Assembly: GCA_015256455.1 (NCBI GenBank)
Contig: JABZMB010000052.1
Span: 1-8,659, forward strand
Source of the DNA: Solobacterium sp.
Lineage (GTDB): Bacteria; Bacillota_I; Bacilli_A; Erysipelotrichales; Erysipelotrichaceae
Direction of reading: 5' to 3'
Length of the DNA: 8,659 bases
This document shows, one piece after another, positions 5,648 through 8,659 of this stretch (position 1 is its first letter; every line of letters starts with the position of its first letter). The notes beneath the pieces were generated by a model. It saw only the letters and a list, made by a program, of their open reading frames with translations, was not told the origin of the DNA and ran no database searches. The position numbers and the translations under genes are program-made.

Positions 5648-6610
5648 GATTAATTCACGATACTCTTCGATAATTTCTTTCATCTCACGAAGTGAAGAGA
5701 TAGAAGATAAACGATTCTTATACTCTGATGCATGTGGTAATCCAGCAATATACCAACCGGCCATACCACGCATCATACTAATACCATTTCTTTCACCCTC
5801 ATATTCACAAAGCTTCTCTGCATAGTGATATGCAAGATCTAACTTTTCATTATAATCAGGTTCTACATAAGTACCACCATTCAGGTATGCATCTACTTCT
5901 TGTAAGAAGAATGGTCTTCCTAAAAGTCCACGACCAATCATAATTGCATCACAACCTGTTTCTTCTAACATACGTTTTGCATCTTGTGGTGTACGAATAT
6001 CACCGTTACCAATGACAGGGATATTCACCGCATCCTTTACTGCTTTGATATATGCATTGTTAGAATGACCAGTATATTGTTGTCCTCGTGTACGACCATG
6101 AACTGCTACAGCACTAACACCCGCCTTCTCTGCAAGCTTTGCGATTTCCACACAGTTAATATGATTATTATCCCATCCTGCACGCATCTTCACTGTCACA
6201 GGACGATCTGTATGTGTTACCACTGCACGCATGACCTCATATGCAAGTTCCGGTGTCTGCATCAAATAGCTTCCTGAGTGTGCCTTAACAACCTTCTGTA
6301 CAGGACAGCCCATATTAATATCAATCATGTCGCAATTTGTATTCTTGGTTAGATATTCTGCTGCCTCTGCCATAGTAACCGGATCACAACCAAATAACTG
6401 CAAAGCTACAGGATGTTCACCCTCACTGATACGACACATATCTTGTGTTTTTGTATTTTGATAGTGTAATGCTTTATCACTAATCATCTCACTTACCACA
6501 AGACCTGCACCATAATCATGCATGATCTCCCGATAGACCGGATTAGAGATACCAGCTAAAGGTGCTGCGATAATCTGATTTTTTAATTCTATATCTCCAA
6601 TCTTAACCAC
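5624..6610 (-). CDS. dusB: tRNA-dihydrouridine synthase, DusB type
   Basis: A 328-residue flavoenzyme that reduces uridine to dihydrouridine in tRNA, using FMN and NADPH. The N-terminus IGDIELKNQIIAAPLAG is the family hallmark of the TIM-barrel start. The catalytic cysteine is Cys102 in DINMGCPVQKVV. Substrate and FMN contacts are expected at KMRAGW (141-146), VHGRTR (170-175), GNGDI (201-205) and IGRGLLGRPFF (225-235). The C-terminal helical domain (about 245-328) contains MMRGMAGWYIAGLP, typical of tRNA binding. Length is normal for DusB. The start is GTG at 6608-6610; it overlaps the hslO stop by eight bases, with GGAG in the hslO end ten bases upstream serving as ribosome-binding site. 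This is the last gene of the GH2-hslO-dusB operon, converging on alsD. Motif KAHSGS replaces the commoner K-x-G/E-A-G-S form after the Cys, a mild variation. The precise Dus subfamily is judged from Firmicute homologues. Confidence 0.93.
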   Translation of the reverse strand: MVKIGDIELKNQIIAAPLAGISNPVYREIMHDYGAGLVVSEMISDKALHYQNTKTQDMCRISEGEHPVALQLFGCDPVTMAEAAEYLTKNTNCDMIDINMGCPVQKVVKAHSGSYLMQTPELAYEVMRAVVTHTDRPVTVKMRAGWDNNHINCVEIAKLAEKAGVSAVAVHGRTRGQQYTGHSNNAYIKAVKDAVNIPVIGNGDIRTPQDAKRMLEETGCDAIMIGRGLLGRPFFLQEVDAYLNGGTYVEPDYNEKLDLAYHYAEKLCEYEGERNGISMMRGMAGWYIAGLPHASEYKNRLSSISSLREMKEIIEEYRELIKNFMEKQ

Positions 6611-7481
6611 GCTGCTTTAACTCCAATACTTCTTTTAATTCTTCTGGTGTAAACTGATATTCCTTATTACAGTATTGGCAATGAATATCTGCACCCTTAC
6701 CATCATCAATCATTTCTTGTAAGTCATGGTCAGAAAGCGTTGCGAGCGCATCCTTGTAGTGTTCATGTGAACAACCACAGTACCAACGTACATCCTTATG
6801 TTCTAAGATATTCGCATCTTTAAAGTACATATGAATGATGTCTTCAATCGACATCCCTTCACTGATTAAAGTTGAGACTGGTCTCATCTTTGCGGCAACC
6901 ACTTCGCATGTACTAATAACTTCCTCTGTTGCGTTTGGAAGTAACTGTAAGATAAATCCACCTGCAGCCAAAATACTACCATCCGGATTTACTAAAACAC
7001 CCACATTTACAACAGAAGGCGTCTGTTCAGAGAATGCATAGTAATACGCAAAGTCATCACCAACCTCACCTGTCTGAATATTTACCATGCCAGAGAAAGG
7101 ATCTTTAAGACCCATATCACGAGTTACCGTTAATGTTCCATTTGTACCAATGGCTTTACCAACATCTAAATGTCCATCTTCACGTACAAGATAGATAGAA
7201 GGATCTCCAATAAAGCCCTTCACATTTCCACTACCATCCGCTTGCGCAAGAACAGTACCTGCTGGGCCATGTCCATTAAAAATACAAGTTACTTTTTCAT
7301 AGGAGTTCTTTAAATCGCTACCCATAATGGCTGTAACTGTTAAGGTTCTACCTAAAGCTGCTGCAGAAGTAGCCATACAATGATGTAATTTTCTAGCTTC
7401 TTCCACGATATCTGTTGTATCTACTGCGTGGATTCTAACACTACCACCCAACGCATCTGCGATTACAATTTGATTTCTCAT
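6603..7481 (-). CDS. hslO: 33 kDa redox-regulated chaperone Hsp33
   Basis: A 292-residue cytosolic holdase chaperone that is zinc-bound and inactive when reduced, and becomes active when oxidative stress plus unfolding releases zinc and forms disulfides. The redox switch has both motifs: Cys235-Gly-Cys237 and Cys268-Gln-Tyr-Cys271. The N-terminal domain shows the family pattern, including ATSAAALGR (38-46), the FNG-GPAGTVLAQADGSGNVKGF segment (68-90) and GFILQLLPNA (175-184). Length equals the usual 290 or so residues. Start: the frame could begin seven codons earlier at 7502, but AGGAGG lies inside that extension, eight bases before the ATG at 7481, and family members begin with M-x-N/D-x-x-I-x-A. 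That ATG overlaps the stop of the GH2 gene as ATGA, and the far end overlaps the dusB start, so translation of all three is probably coupled. In several Firmicutes hslO and dusB are neighbours; the glycosidase upstream is the unusual partner. Confidence 0.97.
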   Translation of the reverse strand: MRNQIVIADALGGSVRIHAVDTTDIVEEARKLHHCMATSAAALGRTLTVTAIMGSDLKNSYEKVTCIFNGHGPAGTVLAQADGSGNVKGFIGDPSIYLVREDGHLDVGKAIGTNGTLTVTRDMGLKDPFSGMVNIQTGEVGDDFAYYYAFSEQTPSVVNVGVLVNPDGSILAAGGFILQLLPNATEEVISTCEVVAAKMRPVSTLISEGMSIEDIIHMYFKDANILEHKDVRWYCGCSHEHYKDALATLSDHDLQEMIDDGKGADIHCQYCNKEYQFTPEELKEVLELKQRG

Positions 7482-8659
7482 TTCTTTAACCTCCTCATGC
7501 ATCGTTGATTCAGATTCCGAATTCTCTTCTCGTCCAACTTCACGATCTCACGGTCCGCCGTCATAATACCGTTGCACTCATCTTCCACATCCGTTAACTG
7601 TGTAAATACACAAGCAGTTAATCCTTTAGGAATATTACGAATAATACTATCTTCATACAACTTACGAATCGCTGTATTTAACTTTAACTTATCTGTAAAT
7701 TTTTTGTAACCATAAAGCTTTTGAGCGAGACTATGACCTGGAATTAAATAGGAATAACCTCCAAACTCAGATAAGATTGACATTCTCTTTTCATGATTCT
7801 GCGGATTTGTATAGGTATGGAAATATACATGACGACTGTAGAAGTCCCCCGCACCTTGATCATGCCAACCACTAGCACTATCCACAAAACGTGTTAAGTC
7901 CATCAATTGAATATGCTTAGTTATTTTAGCACTATCAAACTGTCCCCAACCTTCATTGAAAGGAACCCACGCAAATATAGATACAACATTATACAAGTTA
8001 TGAATCATCGCATGTAATTCATCATAGTAGGCTTTCTTACCCCACTCATCACCTCTACCAAGGTGTTTTTGTTTCTGGTCATTCATACGCGTGATATTTA
8101 AGTGCGGTAAATATAAAGTGGTTAGTTTACTAGGCTGTCCACCATTTGGCATATCCTGCATGACAAGCATACCCAATCTGTCCGCATGATAATACCAACG
8201 ACGAGATTCCACTTTGACATGCTTGCGTATCATATTAAAGCCCAACTCTTTTACTTTCTGAATATCATAAATCATCATCTCATCATCAGGATACGTTAAA
8301 TTTCCCTCTGGCGTATAACCTTGATCGAGCACACCACTTAAGAATACTGGTTCATGATTTAAACAGAAACGAGGATAGCCTTTTTCATCCTTTTCACAGG
8401 TGAAACAGCGCATACCAAAATAACTCTTAACGATATCATCCTCTGTTTCAATATATAAGTCATATAAGAAAGGATCTTCCAATGTCCATGGATGCATGTC
8501 CTCCAAGTAGATTTCATTACGCATCTCAGCAGTCATCTCATGATAAATCATCTTCCCTGCTGCACTGATGGTAATTGTTGCATGATTAAAATCACCTTCC
8601 ATCTCTAGATAAACAGTTTGTCTATCATAGTTTGGTGTAATCTTTAATGCATGTACTCC
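7478..8659 (-). CDS. Glycoside hydrolase family 2 protein, 5' end outside the window
   Basis: The last 393 residues of a GH2-type glycosidase. The frame stays open to the window edge, and the ATG at 8602 is internal: upstream codons read ALKITPNYDRQTVYLEMEGD, a normal beta-sandwich strand pair. Visible are the end of the immunoglobulin-like domain (DPFLYDLYIETEDDIVKSYFGMRCF) and then the TIM barrel with GVLDQGYTPEG, LGFNMIRKH and DRLGMLVMQDMPNGG. The acid/base is Glu in NEGWGQ (codon 7952-7954) and the nucleophile is Glu in SEFGGY (codon 7766-7768). The missing N-terminus should hold the jelly-roll sugar-binding domain. GH2 covers beta-galactosidases, glucuronidases and mannosidases; this branch is usually annotated only as GH2, and I cannot name the sugar. 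No signal can be judged. The stop codon TGA overlaps the hslO start in an ATGA junction, and the AGGAGG of hslO lies within its last codons, so the gene heads the visible operon. Confidence 0.9.
   Translation of the reverse strand, partial: GVHALKITPNYDRQTVYLEMEGDFNHATITISAAGKMIYHEMTAEMRNEIYLEDMHPWTLEDPFLYDLYIETEDDIVKSYFGMRCFTCEKDEKGYPRFCLNHEPVFLSGVLDQGYTPEGNLTYPDDEMMIYDIQKVKELGFNMIRKHVKVESRRWYYHADRLGMLVMQDMPNGGQPSKLTTLYLPHLNITRMNDQKQKHLGRGDEWGKKAYYDELHAMIHNLYNVVSIFAWVPFNEGWGQFDSAKITKHIQLMDLTRFVDSASGWHDQGAGDFYSRHVYFHTYTNPQNHEKRMSILSEFGGYSYLIPGHSLAQKLYGYKKFTDKLKLNTAIRKLYEDSIIRNIPKGLTACVFTQLTDVEDECNGIMTADREIVKLDEKRIRNLNQRCMRRLKK

Noticed and set aside
5984..6277. A 97-codon open frame on the + strand inside dusB
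   Set aside because: It is antisense to a fully conserved enzyme, its product is a Cys/His/Thr-rich composition typical of an antisense shadow, and no ribosome-binding site is apparent.
7482..7502. An earlier ATG start for hslO at 7502
   Set aside because: The AGGAGG site lies inside this extension and points to the ATG at 7481, which also gives the family's usual N-terminus.
8600..8602. ATG at 8602 as the true start of the GH2 gene
   Set aside because: The frame is open to the window edge with plausible beta-strand residues upstream, and a GH2 enzyme needs an N-terminal sugar-binding domain that is missing here.

Overview
The window comes from a low-GC, AT-rich bacterial chromosome with strong AGGAGG-type ribosome-binding sites. 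The protein set (Hsp33 with both Cys motifs, DusB-type tRNA-dihydrouridine synthase, PucR-type regulator, acetolactate decarboxylase) and codon choice fit a fermentative Firmicute (Bacillota). A gut member of the Erysipelotrichia or a neighbouring group is my best guess, but this is a judgement from protein style, not a search result. Every stretch is chromosomal in character. I see no transposase, integrase, CRISPR array, tRNA, rRNA or phage gene, and no gene-free gap longer than about 120 bases.

Layout, left to right. (1) 3-398 (+): the 3' part of an SseB-like gene, ending at a hairpin shared with the convergent gene. (2) 428-3690 (-): a PucR-family regulator is transcribed towards a patatin-like phospholipase and then an HSL-type alpha/beta hydrolase. 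(3) 3691-3808: a compact divergent control region. It holds a near-consensus promoter for the regulator and two short palindromes. (4) 3809-5543 (+): a two-gene unit, a KDGT-family 2-keto-sugar-acid permease homologue followed by acetolactate decarboxylase (alsD/budA), closed by a clear intrinsic terminator. (5) 5624-8659 (-): a tightly packed operon of a GH2 glycosidase (5' end outside the window), hslO (Hsp33) and dusB, with stop/start overlaps at both junctions.

How it may work together. The PucR-type protein is divergent from permease-alsD and is the obvious candidate to control it. The permease belongs to a family known for 2-keto-3-deoxygluconate, yet no KDG kinase or aldolase lies nearby. 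Its partner is instead an enzyme that consumes the branched 2-hydroxy-3-keto acid acetolactate to make acetoin. That pairing is the most interesting feature here: the permease may carry pyruvate, acetolactate or a related small keto acid. The hslO-dusB pair is housekeeping (redox-activated chaperone, tRNA modification), here translationally tied to a carbohydrate hydrolase.

Most of the window is ordinary. The points worth a second look are the permease-alsD-regulator module, the missing catalytic acid in the alpha/beta hydrolase, the palindrome inside the regulator promoter, and the stem-loop over the dusB stop codon.
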